A DNA stretch of 64,000 bases from Acidiphilium sp. GTDB lineage: Bacteria > Pseudomonadota > Alphaproteobacteria > Acetobacterales > Acetobacteraceae. A program made the position numbers and the translations under genes. The notes beneath the pieces were generated by a model, which did not search any database, had not been told where the DNA came from, and saw only the letters and a list, made by a program, of their open reading frames with translations. This document shows, in pieces, positions 35,527-44,244 of the stretch. Every line of letters begins with the position of its first letter. Positions within the stretch are counted from its first letter, which is position 1. The stretch lies in NCBI GenBank assembly GCA_028688905.1, contig JAQTXH010000006.1, forward strand, positions 42,418 to 106,417. The letters are read 5' to 3'.

Positions 35527-35972
35527 CGATCGCTGCATTGGCACCGCTGTACCACTGGGACCTGGCGCTGCACGTCATGTCGATCATCGCGTGGATGGCC
35601 GCCTTGTTCTATCTGCCCCGGTTGTATGTCTATCATTGCCAACTCGCCCCCGGATCGGCGGAATCCGCCCGGTTCAAGGTGATGGAGCGGCGGTTGCTCA
35701 AGCAAATCGCCTTGCCCGCCATGATATCGTCATGGCTGTTCGGGATTTTGCTGATCCTGACCCCTGGCGCGATTTCGTGGTCCGCACCGTGGTGGTGGGT
35801 GAAATTTATCGGTGTCATCCTGATGAGCGGATTTCACGGGGCGCTGTCGAAATGGCGGAAAAATTTTCTGAACGACCGCAACATGAAATCGGAGCGATTC
35901 TACCGCATTGCCAACGAGGTCCCCACCGTTCTGATGGTGGTGATCGTGATCATGGTGTTCGTCAAACCGTGA
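35523..35972 (+). CDS. hemJ: Protoporphyrinogen IX oxidase HemJ
   Basis: 149 residues with four hydrophobic segments. Start ATG overlaps the HAD gene stop. 'HVMSIIAWMAALFYLPRLYVYH' carries the conserved His of HemJ; 'MERRLLKQIALPAMISSWLFGI', 'WWWVKFIGVILMSGFHGALSKWRK' and 'NEVPTVLMVVIVIMVFVKP' follow. HemJ is the membrane protoporphyrinogen oxidase typical of alphaproteobacteria and completes the heme end-game with hemE and hemH. Confidence 0.93.
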   Translation: MTIAALAPLYHWDLALHVMSIIAWMAALFYLPRLYVYHCQLAPGSAESARFKVMERRLLKQIALPAMISSWLFGILLILTPGAISWSAPWWWVKFIGVILMSGFHGALSKWRKNFLNDRNMKSERFYRIANEVPTVLMVVIVIMVFVKP

Positions 35973-35979
35973 TCCGGTC

Positions 35980-36507
35980 TCAACGCCCTTGCGTCCAGGT
36001 ATCGCGCCAGCGCCGCGGCCGGCTATTGTCCAGTGCCGGCCCGATAAAGCGCTGATACGCCGCGATCCAGTTTTCCGCCATCATCGATTGCGCGCGGTGG
36101 AGGGATATTTCATGCCGGCACACCAAGCGCACCATCCGGGCTTCCAGCCGGTCCTTGGCGTAAGACCCCCATTGCTCCGGCCCCAAATGGGGTTCCGGCC
36201 ACAAATTGAGCGGGGAGGTGGGCGATCCACCGATATCGAGCGGGATCAGATGATCCTCCTCGTAGTGCCAGGGTCGCCGGTCCTCATAGCCATAGGACCG
36301 GATTTGCGCCTTTTTCAGCGGTTCGGTGTAGTGCGCCGGTGGCCGCACCGTCCGGGTCCAGCCGCGCACGCATATGGTATTGTCGATGGTTTGCGCCGTC
36401 ACCGCTGGGTTGACCGCCCCTGGTGTCATGACACGATTTGGCAGCGGCGATTGCGCCCGCGCCATCAGGGGCAAAAACATCGCGGCGATCATCAACAGCG
36501 TGCGCAT
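35980..36507 (-). CDS. Exported HNH-like nuclease-type protein
   Basis: 175 residues from the ATG at 36505-36507: signal peptide RTLLMIAAMFLPLMARAQ, then a mature domain with 'YEEDHLIPLDIGGSP' and 'LNLWPEPH'. The ExDHLIPLxxGG...NLWPE pattern is that of HNH-type exported endonuclease-like proteins; catalytic His is in EDH. It is convergent with hemJ, with seven bases between. The longer frame to 36999 is antisense to fau and is rejected. Activity not proven. Confidence 0.75.
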   Translation of the reverse strand: MRTLLMIAAMFLPLMARAQSPLPNRVMTPGAVNPAVTAQTIDNTICVRGWTRTVRPPAHYTEPLKKAQIRSYGYEDRRPWHYEEDHLIPLDIGGSPTSPLNLWPEPHLGPEQWGSYAKDRLEARMVRLVCRHEISLHRAQSMMAENWIAAYQRFIGPALDNSRPRRWRDTWTQGR

Positions 36508-36530
36508 AGCCCCCCTATAGCGCCAACAGC

Positions 36531-37133
36531 TTAATATTCCGTAACCGGCGGTCGACCGCCGCCCACCCGAATGATCCCGTTTTCCGTCGCAATCGCATCG
36601 AGCCGCTGATCGAACGAGCCAGCGGGCACCTCGGCAATTTCCTGCGCCGCATAGGCACAGCCGAGACGGAACGCGCCGGATAAACCGGCAAGCGTCCGGT
36701 CGTAGTACCCAGCCCCGTAGCCAAGGCGATTGCCCCTCCGGTCGAACGCGAGCAGCGGCACCAGGATGAAATCCGGGACGATCGTCTCGCCCAGCGGATG
36801 CGATGTGCCAAAACGCCCGGCATGAAGGAACTCGCCATCCCGCCAGCGCCGGAACACCAGCGGCAGCCCGCGTTTCAGGGTTTCCGGCAGACCCACCACG
36901 TGGCCGCGCGCGTGCAGCGCCTGCAGCAAGGGGCGGACGTCGATCTCGTCGCCGATGGGCCAGAAACCGGAAACGACGGCTCCTTCGGGCGGCATGCATC
37001 CGGCAAGGACAACTGCGGCGAGCCGTGCCCCAAGCGCCGGATCAAGCCCCACCCGTTGCGCCAGCGCCAACTGCCGGGCCGCAGCTTTGGCCGCAGCAAG
37101 GACCGGATCGGTCACGCGGCCGATTTTTGCCAC
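36531..37133 (-). CDS. fau: 5-formyltetrahydrofolate cyclo-ligase
   Basis: 200 residues. Conserved 'VVSGFWPIGDEIDVRPLL', 'PDFILVPLLAFDRRGNRLGYGAGYYDR' are the MTHFS/YgfA signatures. ATP-dependent conversion of 5-formyl-THF to methenyl-THF. It follows zapA and 6S RNA in the same direction, the arrangement seen in many proteobacteria and used there as an ssrS landmark. Confidence 0.92.
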   Translation of the reverse strand: MAKIGRVTDPVLAAAKAAARQLALAQRVGLDPALGARLAAVVLAGCMPPEGAVVSGFWPIGDEIDVRPLLQALHARGHVVGLPETLKRGLPLVFRRWRDGEFLHAGRFGTSHPLGETIVPDFILVPLLAFDRRGNRLGYGAGYYDRTLAGLSGAFRLGCAYAAQEIAEVPAGSFDQRLDAIATENGIIRVGGGRPPVTEY

Positions 37134-37136
37134 GCC

Positions 37137-37300
37137 AAGCGCGAAGCCACCCTGGCCGTTGGCGTTGTCATCCTCCCAAGGCCTGCAGAGCAGGTGGGTG
37201 CCGGAAATATCGGAACCACGGTTCCGACAGAGCCAGCTCCCTGGGAGTACTTATTGGCCCCGGGGATGAGCTTGCCTGACGCACCGGGCAGCCTCGCATT
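37137..37300 (-). ncRNA. ssrS: 6S RNA
   Basis: Between zapA and fau on their strand. Reading the minus strand, the region has GGGCCAATAAGTACTCCC, then GGGAGCTGGCTCTGTCGG, a hairpin TCGGAACC/GGTTCCGA, and CCCACCTGC...TTGGGAGGATGAC, matching the alphaproteobacterial 6S central bubble and terminal loop. Both position and sequence motifs support it. It would sequester RNA polymerase holoenzyme in stationary phase. Ends are approximate. Confidence 0.88.
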
Positions 37301-37306
37301 CATAAC

Positions 37307-37630
37307 TTAGTGCCCCGAAAGGTCCGCTGCAATCTCTTCCGCGCGGGCGGTAATGCGGCGCAGCCGCGCGTTATGCTCGGACGACGCGGTTTTCGGCGGC
37401 TTCACGATTTTAGCCATCTCCAGCGTCGCCTTGGTATCGTGCAATTCGTCGGCCAGCAGCAGCGCCGCCAGCACCAGCAACCGCGCCTCGCCGGACTGCC
37501 CCCCGATAGCCTTGATGCTGGTAATCCGCCGGTCGATGTCCGACGCCATATCGGTCAGATGTTCTTCCTGCCCGTCCTCGCAGCCGACCAGATAGGTATA
37601 GCCGTTGATGCGTATCGTCACCTGTGCCAT
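37307..37630 (-). CDS. zapA: Cell division protein ZapA
   Basis: 107 residues: 'VTIRINGYTYLVGCEDGQEEHLTDMASDIDRRI' and the long helix 'EARLLVLAALLLADELHDTKATLEM' are characteristic. ZapA crosslinks FtsZ filaments at the division ring. It is followed by 6S RNA and fau. The small gene upstream ends two bases before the ATG and probably belongs to the same transcript. Confidence 0.9.
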   Translation of the reverse strand: MAQVTIRINGYTYLVGCEDGQEEHLTDMASDIDRRITSIKAIGGQSGEARLLVLAALLLADELHDTKATLEMAKIVKPPKTASSEHNARLRRITARAEEIAADLSGH

Positions 37631-37631
37631 T

Positions 37632-37820
37632 TTACTCAGCCTCCGCTGGGCCGGACGCCGCGAGTGCGTCCCGCAATTGCTTGATCACCCGGTCGAGCGC
37701 CGCCGCGATATCCGTGCGGGCGATGTGCGGGCGGGTGGGTGCCGCCGCGTGTGCCGCGATGCGACCCAGGGCGGCTTCCAGGCGATCGAGCGTGTCGATT
37801 TCGGTTTCCGGCTCAGTCAT
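37632..37820 (-). CDS. Small helical protein upstream of zapA
   Basis: 62 residues, mostly helical (IDTLDRLEAALGRIA, DIAAALDRVIKQLRDALAA), no cysteine or signal. Its stop is next to zapA's start, so co-expression is likely. Small coiled-coil proteins often precede zapA in alphaproteobacteria (DUF4164-type), but I cannot confirm the family. Confidence 0.6.
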   Translation of the reverse strand: MTEPETEIDTLDRLEAALGRIAAHAAAPTRPHIARTDIAAALDRVIKQLRDALAASGPAEAE

Positions 37821-37897
37821 GCGATGGTTATCGGAGATTTTGCGTTACATGGGAAGCCGGTAATGCCGATCAAAATAACCATTCAATCAGGGGTCCG

Positions 37898-38539
37898 ATG
37901 CTGCATTTTTTTCACCACGCGCTGGAACCATGGATCACGGCCTACGGCAGCCTCACCGTAGCGATCCTGGTGATGCTCGAAAGCCTCGGCCTGCCGCTTC
38001 CCGGTGAAACGGCCCTGGTTTCCGCCGCCATCTATGCCGGCACCACCCACCACATCGATATTTTTCTGCTGATCGGAAGTGCCGCGCTTGGTGCCACCAT
38101 CGGCGGCATCGCCGGCTACTGGATCGGCCGCCGCGCCGGCTACCCGGCAATTCTCCGGCATGGCTCGCGCATCGGCCTGACCGAACGCCGCCTGCTGGCC
38201 GGGCGTTGGCTGTTCTCGAATCATGGCGGTAAAATTGTGGTGTTCGGCCGGTTTTTCGCGGTGTTGCGTGCGCTCGCCGCCGTGCTCGCGGGCGTCACCA
38301 TGATGGATTGGCGGCGTTTTCTGCTGTTTCAGGCGCTGGCCAGCGTGCTGTGGGCGCTGTGCTACGGTACCGCGGCCTACGTGTTCGGCCGCCAGATCGA
38401 TCGGGTCGCCGGCCCGATCGGCGTGGTCATCGGCGTCGCGATGGTGGGGGTGGTGATCGCCCTGGTGCTGATGTTTCACCGCCACGGCGACCGGCTGGAG
38501 CGAATGGCGGCGGCGCGCGCCCGCCGCGAACACTCGTGA
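37898..38539 (+). CDS. DedA-family membrane protein
   Basis: 213 residues from the ATG at 37898. Typical DedA sequence 'AILVMLESLGLPLPGETALVSAAIYAG', then 'GATIGGIAGYWIGRRAG', 'VVFGRFFAVLRALAAVLAGVTMMDWRRFL' and a C-terminal hydrophobic helix. These inner-membrane proteins are linked to lipid flipping and membrane potential. The stop overlaps the GTG of the epimerase-like gene by four bases. Confidence 0.88.
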   Translation: MLHFFHHALEPWITAYGSLTVAILVMLESLGLPLPGETALVSAAIYAGTTHHIDIFLLIGSAALGATIGGIAGYWIGRRAGYPAILRHGSRIGLTERRLLAGRWLFSNHGGKIVVFGRFFAVLRALAAVLAGVTMMDWRRFLLFQALASVLWALCYGTAAYVFGRQIDRVAGPIGVVIGVAMVGVVIALVLMFHRHGDRLERMAAARARREHS

Positions 38540-39423
38540 CCGATCATCTGGTCATCGCCGGTCTGGGCTTCACCGGCCGCGCCATCGCCATCGCCGCGCG
38601 CGATTCCGGAATGCGCGTCACCGCGACCACGCGCGATCCTGCGGGTAAACACGCCCCCCCCGGCATCGCCCTGATCGGCTTTGCCGCCGCCGGACCCGCC
38701 ATTGCCGCCGCCACCCATCTGGTGGTCACCGCCGCCCCGGCTGAGACCGGCGATCCGGTGTTGACGCAGCATCGGGCCGCGCTGGATGCCGCCGCGGGTC
38801 TGCGCTGGATCGGTTATTGCTCGACGACCGGTGTCTATGGCGATCACCAGGGCGGCACGGTCGATGAAGCCACGATCCCAACCCCGGGGTCGGACCGCAC
38901 TAGGCGGCGGGTGGCGTGCGAACGAGCGTGGATGACCCTGGCCGATCGCCGCGCGATCGACTGTCTGCGCCTCGCCGGCATCTATGGTCCCGGCCGTTCC
39001 GCGTTCGACGATCTGCGGCGCGGTACCGCCCGGCGGATCGACAAACCCGGCCATAGGTTCAGCCGCATCCATGTGACCGACATCGCCCGCGCCACCCTGG
39101 CGGCGATGGCGACCGCCGGACAAAGTAGCCGGATCTTCAACCTCAGCGACGATGAACCCGCTTCCAGCGCCAGCGTCACCGCGTATGCCGCTGCCCTGCT
39201 CGGCATGGACCCGCCGCCCCTGATCGGCTTTGAGGACGCCAAGGCGAGCCTGTCACCCATGGCCTTGTCGTTCTGGGGCGAGAGCCGGGTGGTGCGGAGT
39301 GCGGCAACCAAGGCCACCTTGGGTCTGTCGTGGCGCTACCCGAGCTATCGCGAGGGCTTGACCGCCATTTTGCAGGCAGAACGCGGCACCCTCAACCCTG
39401 GTAACGGGCCAGACTTTCGCTGA
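38536..39423 (+). CDS. NAD-dependent epimerase/dehydratase-like protein
   Basis: 295 residues from a GTG overlapping the DedA stop. Rossmann start '[22 protein letters not shown]', then '[17 protein letters not shown]', '[16 protein letters not shown]' and '[17 protein letters not shown]'. This is an extended SDR of the YeeZ-like type with a GxGxTG-like variant (GLGFTG). Substrate unknown. Its last 32 bases overlap the convergent pyrophosphatase gene. Confidence 0.82.
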   Translation: MTDHLVIAGLGFTGRAIAIAARDSGMRVTATTRDPAGKHAPPGIALIGFAAAGPAIAAATHLVVTAAPAETGDPVLTQHRAALDAAAGLRWIGYCSTTGVYGDHQGGTVDEATIPTPGSDRTRRRVACERAWMTLADRRAIDCLRLAGIYGPGRSAFDDLRRGTARRIDKPGHRFSRIHVTDIARATLAAMATAGQSSRIFNLSDDEPASSASVTAYAAALLGMDPPPLIGFEDAKASLSPMALSFWGESRVVRSAATKATLGLSWRYPSYREGLTAILQAERGTLNPGNGPDFR

Positions 39424-39916
39424 TCGCCGCCTCGGCGGAGGCGCGGCCTTCCCAGCCGGTGACCTTCACCCATTTCCCCTTTTCGAGGTCCTTGTAGTGG
39501 GTGAAAAAATGCTCGATCGCGTCGCGCGTGATCGCCGGCAGTTCTGCCACCTCGGTGATATCGCTCCATTGCGGATGGATTTTATCGTGCGGCACGCAGA
39601 TGATTTTTTCATCCATCCCGGCCTCGTCTTCCATGCGCAGCACGCCGATCGGCCGCGCCCGGATGACCGCGCCCGGCACCACAGCGGCGGGGGTCAGCAC
39701 CAGCGCATCGGCCGGGTCGCCGTCGTCGGCCAGGGTTCCGGGAATGAAGCCATAGGCCGCTGGATAGGCCATCGGGGTGAACAGAAACCGGTCCACCATG
39801 ATCGCCCCGCTCGCCTTGTCGACCTCATATTTCACCGCCGAACCCTGCGGGATCTCGATCACCACGTGAATGTCGGACGGCGGTGCCTTGCCGGGCGAAA
39901 GCTTGGTTACATCCAT
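39392..39916 (-). CDS. ppa: Inorganic pyrophosphatase
   Basis: 174 residues, family I. '[27 protein letters not shown]', '[11 protein letters not shown]', metal-binding '[11 protein letters not shown]' and '[15 protein letters not shown]' are all present. Hydrolyses PPi to drive biosynthesis. The 3' end overlaps that of the epimerase gene on the other strand. Confidence 0.95.
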   Translation of the reverse strand: MDVTKLSPGKAPPSDIHVVIEIPQGSAVKYEVDKASGAIMVDRFLFTPMAYPAAYGFIPGTLADDGDPADALVLTPAAVVPGAVIRARPIGVLRMEDEAGMDEKIICVPHDKIHPQWSDITEVAELPAITRDAIEHFFTHYKDLEKGKWVKVTGWEGRASAEAAISESLARYQG

Positions 39917-40026
39917 TGCGAACCCCTTCTGAATTTCTGTGGCTGCCTTTTAGCCGCACGCCGCCGTATTGCCAACCGGCCCAACACTTGCTCATAGAGG
40001 CTGGCGCCAGTTGATAATGGCGTCGC

Positions 40027-40108
40027 GCGCCGGTAGCTCAATTGGCCCCCGGCGCGGCACTTCAGACGCGCCGGTAGCTCAATTGGCCCCCGGCGCGGCA
40101 CTTCAGAC
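40027..40108 (+). repeat. Two tandem 41-bp tRNA-derived mini-hairpin repeats
   Basis: Units at 40027-40067 and 40068-40108 are identical. Each begins with the first 19 bases of the adjacent tRNA (GCGCCGGTAGCTCAATTGG) and then jumps to CCCCCGGCGC, which restores the 3' acceptor strand (CCGGCGC), so each can fold into a tRNA acceptor-like hairpin. They end GGCACTTCAGAC and run straight into the intact tRNA at 40109. Probably deletion-duplication products. Confidence 0.85.
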
Positions 40109-40185
40109 GCGCCGGTAGCTCAATTGGTTAGAGCGGACCGCTCATAACGGTTTGGTTGCGGGTTCAAGTCCTGCCCGGCGCACCA
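40109..40185 (+). tRNA. tRNA with CAU anticodon (elongator Met or Ile2)
   Basis: 77 bases, cloverleaf by eye: acceptor GCGCCGG/CCGGCGC, D arm GCTC...GAGC, anticodon stem GACCG/CGGTT with loop CTCATAA (anticodon CAT), T arm GCGGG-TTCAAGT-CCTGC, encoded CCA. The CAU anticodon could be elongator Met or, if modified by TilS, isoleucine; the G26-GACCG stem and lack of initiator features (acceptor 1-72 pair is intact) exclude initiator tRNA. Confidence 0.93.
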
Positions 40186-40726
40186 ATAAACTCAAATACT
40201 TAAGGGGATTTTGGGGGTTTTCGCCGGATTGCAAATCGAAACGGGGCAACATCTGGGGCAACAATCGGCAGGGCGCGGCGGCGGATATATGACAGGCAAA
40301 GACAAAAAACGGCCCCAGGTTTCCCCAGAGCCGGAAGATGGCGTACAAGCCACCGGGACCAAAAACCATGCGTGCCGGATGGGCACGATTCGCATCAATG
40401 GCCGCAGGCTTCGTTCGTGCTACCCAGTCAAATGTGTGAGTCCCGTAGCTTATCACACGGGGGCTGGTACTCAGCCGACGGTACTCAGCCGACACTGTCA
40501 AATTGATCAGAAGTTACCTTCGACATCGCATCTATACGTTGCATATAAAAGCTATTGTGCAGTTTTTAAGTGCAATATGATAATTAATTATAATTCTGTT
40601 GCTCAAGACCGGATTTGCTACATCCAATTTGACAGTACCCTTCAAAGGCAACGTCGAGTGCAGATCCATCATGCAAAATTGCTACGATCACCGCCTGCCC
40701 TCGTCAACGAGACAATGCCTCCCGGA
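40186..40726. other. Gene-poor stretch after tRNA
   Basis: About 540 bases with only short, weak open frames. It includes a 14-bp tandem direct repeat GGTACTCAGCCGAC (40466-40479 and 40480-40493) and a MITE-like inverted repeat (listed separately). A minus-strand frame ending in the tRNA antisense gives RRAGLEPATKPL, the usual spurious signature at tRNA-associated integration sites. No integrase gene or second att half is visible. Confidence 0.6.
40494..40636. repeat. MITE-like element with 12-bp terminal inverted repeats
   Basis: ACTGTCAAATTG at 40494-40505 and its exact complement CAATTTGACAGT at 40625-40636 enclose 119 AT-rich bases without a gene. The terminal repeats and small size fit a non-autonomous mobile element or a solo remnant. 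No clear target-site duplication was identified. Confidence 0.5.
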
Positions 40727-41330
40727 TTACATCAGGACTGAGCAGCGTCGTACACGGCAGAGCCTGATGAATCCGGAAACGGCGGCACCTTGTGGGCGGC
40801 CGGCGGGTGTTGCGAGTCGTATGGTGCGGATCAGTGCCGGGTTGCTGATCGGTCGTGCGGTGACTTTGGCGGGCAGTGCGATGCGTTCGGACAGCAGTGC
40901 GACGCCGATGCCGGCGGCGACCAGATCGAGCATATGGCTGGTTGCGCCGTCGCAGCGGCGAAACCGATATCCGGCACCGGGTAGTGCCTCCAGTTGCGCC
41001 GCGAACCCGCCGCAGCGTTCACCGTGCAGCAGCGTCTCGCCGCGCAGATCATCGGCTGTGAGCGTGTCGCGGCTTGTCAGCGCGTGGTTGGCCGGCAGCA
41101 CGGCGACGGCGCGATCTTCGTAAAGCGGCCAGTGGTTGAAGCGGTCGGGCAGGTCGCAATCCTGCGGCATCAGGGCGCAATCGAGCATATCGGCCAGCAT
41201 CGCCTCGATCAGGCTGGCCGCACCGGCCTCTTCGAACCGGATCATCAGATCGGGCAGAATCGCGGCGACTTCGCGGATCGCAAAAGCGATCGCCGCGATT
41301 TCGACGATCCCGCCCACCCCGACGTAGTGG
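40727..41330 (-). pseudogene. LysR-type regulator fragment (effector domain only)
   Basis: The minus-strand frame reads LysR effector-domain sequence from about 41330 to the stop at 40727: 'FAIREVAAILPDLMIRFEEAGAASLIEAMLADMLDCALMPQD', 'VAVLPANHAL', 'GIGVALLSERIALPAKVTARPI'. The N-terminal helix-turn-helix is missing: upstream codons are antisense to a molybdoenzyme fragment. So the gene is 5'-truncated at a rearrangement junction near 41300-41330. Confidence 0.75.
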
Positions 41331-41947
41331 ATCGGGTGCTCAACACCATGTCGCGCTGGAACGACGATGTGCAGGCCGCCCTGTTCAACCCCCACACCCT
41401 CGCCCCCACCTATCCCGCCTCGGCGATCACTTGTCCCGCCCGGTTCAACGCCTTCTACGACATCGACAAAGCCCCGCAGGTCGACCTCGCAACCTGGCGG
41501 TTGGGCCTGACCGGGCGGATCGGCGACAAGCAACCCTGGCGGATCGCCCAACTCCGCGCCATGACGCAGGAAAGCCAGATCACCCGGCTGATCTGCGTCG
41601 AAGGCTGGCGCGTGGTCGGCCAATGGAGCGGCGTGCGCCTCTCCAGCGTGTTGCGCGCGGTCAACGCCGATCTGAAATCCCGCTACGTCTCGATCACCGG
41701 TCCCATACCGCGCCGCCCCGCCAAGATCCAATTATTCCGCTACGATGCCGTCGATCGCACCGCGATCCATGGCGGCGAAAACCGCGGCGTCGACTTGCGA
41801 CAGATCCATGTCGTCCGTGCCATCACCACGCTAGGCACCTGGACCGGGCAATCGCTCACACTGCATCTCGCCCCCACGGTTGCCCAGCACATCGCGATCC
41901 TGATCCAACATAACGACGGGACAATTGCTGGGGCCGCTACCCAATAG
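41320..41947 (+). pseudogene. YedY-like molybdopterin oxidoreductase fragment
   Basis: The plus frame from about 41320 reads 'MSRWNDDVQAALFNPHTLAPTYP' and 'WRLGLTGRIGDKQPW', then 'RLICVEGWRVVGQWSGVRLSSVL', which contains the conserved molybdenum-ligand Cys and EGW motif of sulfite-oxidase/YedY-like catalytic subunits. The family continues about 60 residues more with a conserved C-terminus; here, after 'RYVSITG' (about 41700) the sequence becomes unrelated up to the stop. It lacks the N-terminus too. A decayed fragment head to head with the LysR remnant. Confidence 0.7.
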
Positions 41948-42171
41948 ATCCGTCAACGGATACCATCCCACCGTAAGTGCTGTCTCTCTCGCCTCGTTTG
42001 AGCCAGACCCAAATAAAAGTGAAACGGAAAGCACACGATACCAGTATGTTACGTGATTTCGCTGCGACTTATGATCGTTTTGGCGCTTAAGATGAGTTAC
42101 GGTTGTGAGACGATGGCAAAAGTGGCCCGCGTGCATTGAAGTACGACTTCAACACGTGATTGTTTTTGATT

Positions 42172-43530
42172 CTATAGAAATATCAGACACACTAGCGCAC
42201 CGCCCCCCGGAGAGTCGGCGATGTCCAATCGGCCCCCATGGTCCTCCATAACCGTGAGGGTAATTGCCAGACCCAGGCCCGCACCGTCGTTGTTTCGTCG
42301 GTCGAGACGCTGGAACCGTTTGACGACGTTCGCGCGCTGCGACTCAGGGATTCCCGGACCATGATCGCGGACCGCATAGCGCCTGCCGGGGCCGCAAGTG
42401 ACTTCGACGGCGGTGCCAGGCGGCGTGTGCGCCAGACCGTTCTCGATCACGTTGCGCAAGGCACGACCGATCGCCTCGGCGTGACCATGGATCACCTCGG
42501 CTCCTTCATCCACGAACACGATGGTCCGTCCGCGCGCGATTGCGAGTGGCATGAGGTCTGCCACCACGTCAGCCGCGATCCGGGTCAGATCGGCTTGGGC
42601 ACCGGCCTCGATCACCAGGGCATTCGCCTGCGCCATGTCAAGCATCTGATCGACCAGCCGCTTCATCCCCTGGACGTCGTGCAGCAGCCTGGTCCGGTTG
42701 TCGTCATGCGGCAGCTTGCCGATCCCGAGCATCATGATCGCGAGCGGCGTTCGTAACTCATGGGCCGCATTGCCGACGAAATCCCGCAGGGTCAGAATCA
42801 ATCGCTCGACACGGGTGAGCAGGCGGTTGACCGCTCCGATCAACGCCTCCACCTCCCATGACTTCAGGGGTGCGGTAATCCTTGTTGAAATCGCGGCGGG
42901 ATCAATGCGATCGATCGCGGCGATCGCGGTGTTGAGCGGCTTCAAGGTGCTTCGGACGATGCTGAAATTCAATAACAGGAACAGGATCGAGAGAAGGACG
43001 ATCGGCAGCAGCACGTGAAACCGGATCTCGTTGAAGATGATCGGAACGAACGGCCGGAATCCGGTTCCGGCAATCGCCATGGTAATCCAGAGTTGTTTAC
43101 CGGCAATCGTCACGCGGCGTGTTCCCGTAAGCAGAAAGTGATCGCCCCAGGTTTCGCGCTGGGTGTTGACGACGAGAAACGATGCCGGTGCTGCACCGTC
43201 CGCGGCGAGACCGCGATCGTCATGCTGCGCGATGACCCGCCCGCCCCGGTCGTGGACCACGAACGCCCGGCGAGTCCGCGGCGCGACCGGGGGCAGCAGG
43301 TCGTTCGACAGCGCAGGAACCGGCCCGGGTGGGCGTGCGGCAATCGCGTTCGCAATTCTGTTCGCCTCGGCGGAGATCAGAAGCTGGTCGAGTTCAGCCG
43401 GGCTGCCGACATACATCCAGACGACGAGCGCGACCTGGATCATCATGAACAAGCCGGCTACGGCGGCGAGGCGGAGCGACAGCTTGAAGAATAAGGTCTG
43501 CCGCCAGTGCGATCGTCGTGGCTCGGTCAC
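42172..43530 (-). CDS. Sensor histidine kinase
   Basis: 452 residues with two membrane segments (about 20-42 and 172-192) flanking a periplasmic sensor loop of about 130 residues. A HAMP-like stretch precedes the H-box FVGNAAHELRTPLAIMM (H257), then N-box LRNVIENGLAHTP, G1 VRDHGPGIP and G2 GAGLGLAI. Partner of the OmpR-type regulator encoded 18 bases upstream. Sensor domain ligand unknown; operon mates (cytochrome b561, PepSY) suggest redox or metal sensing. Confidence 0.9.
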   Translation of the reverse strand: MTEPRRSHWRQTLFFKLSLRLAAVAGLFMMIQVALVVWMYVGSPAELDQLLISAEANRIANAIAARPPGPVPALSNDLLPPVAPRTRRAFVVHDRGGRVIAQHDDRGLAADGAAPASFLVVNTQRETWGDHFLLTGTRRVTIAGKQLWITMAIAGTGFRPFVPIIFNEIRFHVLLPIVLLSILFLLLNFSIVRSTLKPLNTAIAAIDRIDPAAISTRITAPLKSWEVEALIGAVNRLLTRVERLILTLRDFVGNAAHELRTPLAIMMLGIGKLPHDDNRTRLLHDVQGMKRLVDQMLDMAQANALVIEAGAQADLTRIAADVVADLMPLAIARGRTIVFVDEGAEVIHGHAEAIGRALRNVIENGLAHTPPGTAVEVTCGPGRRYAVRDHGPGIPESQRANVVKRFQRLDRRNNDGAGLGLAITLTVMEDHGGRLDIADSPGGGALVCLIFL

Positions 43531-43548
43531 AAAGCCGATTCCTGGTGG

Positions 43549-44244
43549 TCAGGCTGGTTCATAGGCAGACCCTGCCGCCGGCGACAGCATGTAACCGATG
43601 CCATAAGCGGTATGCACGGTGACGGCGGCCCCGCTGTCGGCGAGCTTGCGACGCAGGCGTGAGACAACCGCCTCCAAGGCGTTGGGCGTGACCTCCGACG
43701 CCAGGGAATACACTGCCTCTTCCAAGCTTGCCTTGGCGACCACGCGACCGACCCGCCGCATCAGGTATTCGAGCAAAGCGAGTTCGCGCGGCGACAAGCG
43801 CACGGGATGGCCGGCAACCCGCGCCTCGTGTTCCGCGCTGGAGAATTCCAGATTTGCGACTGTCAAAATCGTGCCAAGGCAGCCTCCGGGCCGTCGCAGC
43901 AGCGCCCGGCATCGCGCGGCCAGTTCGGGAATTTCGAACGGCTTGATCAGATAGTCATCAGCACCGGCGTCAAGCCCGGTCACCCGGTCATCAAGACCGC
44001 TGCGGGCGGTGATCACCAGGATCGGTGTGACATTCTGAGACCGCCGGACGGCGCGCACGAAGGCAACGCCGTCACCGTCCGGCATCCCGAGATCGAGCAG
44101 AACCAGGTCGTAGCGGATTGTTTCGAGAGCATGCCGTGCATCGCCCAGCGTGCCGAACCAATCGAGGGCGAACCCCTCATCGCCAAGTCCCTCGGCGATC
44201 AGCGCCGCGACCCTGGCGTTATCCTCGGCGAGCAGCAGACGCAT
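43549..44244 (-). CDS. OmpR/PhoB-family response regulator
   Basis: 231 residues. Receiver domain with LLLAEDNARVAAL, phosphorylated aspartate D51 in LVLLDLGMPDGDGV, and K in DYLIKPFEIPEL. C-terminal winged helix: 'LSPRELALLEYLMRRVGRVV' and 'RLRRKLADSGAAVTVHTAYGIGYML'. It should bind direct repeats upstream of target genes. Starts inside the 3' end of the cytochrome b561 gene (26-base overlap), so it is co-transcribed with it and the kinase. Confidence 0.93.
   Translation of the reverse strand: MRLLLAEDNARVAALIAEGLGDEGFALDWFGTLGDARHALETIRYDLVLLDLGMPDGDGVAFVRAVRRSQNVTPILVITARSGLDDRVTGLDAGADDYLIKPFEIPELAARCRALLRRPGGCLGTILTVANLEFSSAEHEARVAGHPVRLSPRELALLEYLMRRVGRVVAKASLEEAVYSLASEVTPNALEAVVSRLRRKLADSGAAVTVHTAYGIGYMLSPAAGSAYEPA

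Noticed and set aside
35980..36999. 339-codon version of the HNH-like protein
   Set aside because: The N-terminal half lies in the shadow of fau; a proper signal peptide starts at 36507.
40142..40501. Minus-strand frame ending RRAGLEPATKPL as an integrase C-terminus
   Set aside because: The ending is just the antisense of the tRNA; no integrase catalytic residues are present upstream.
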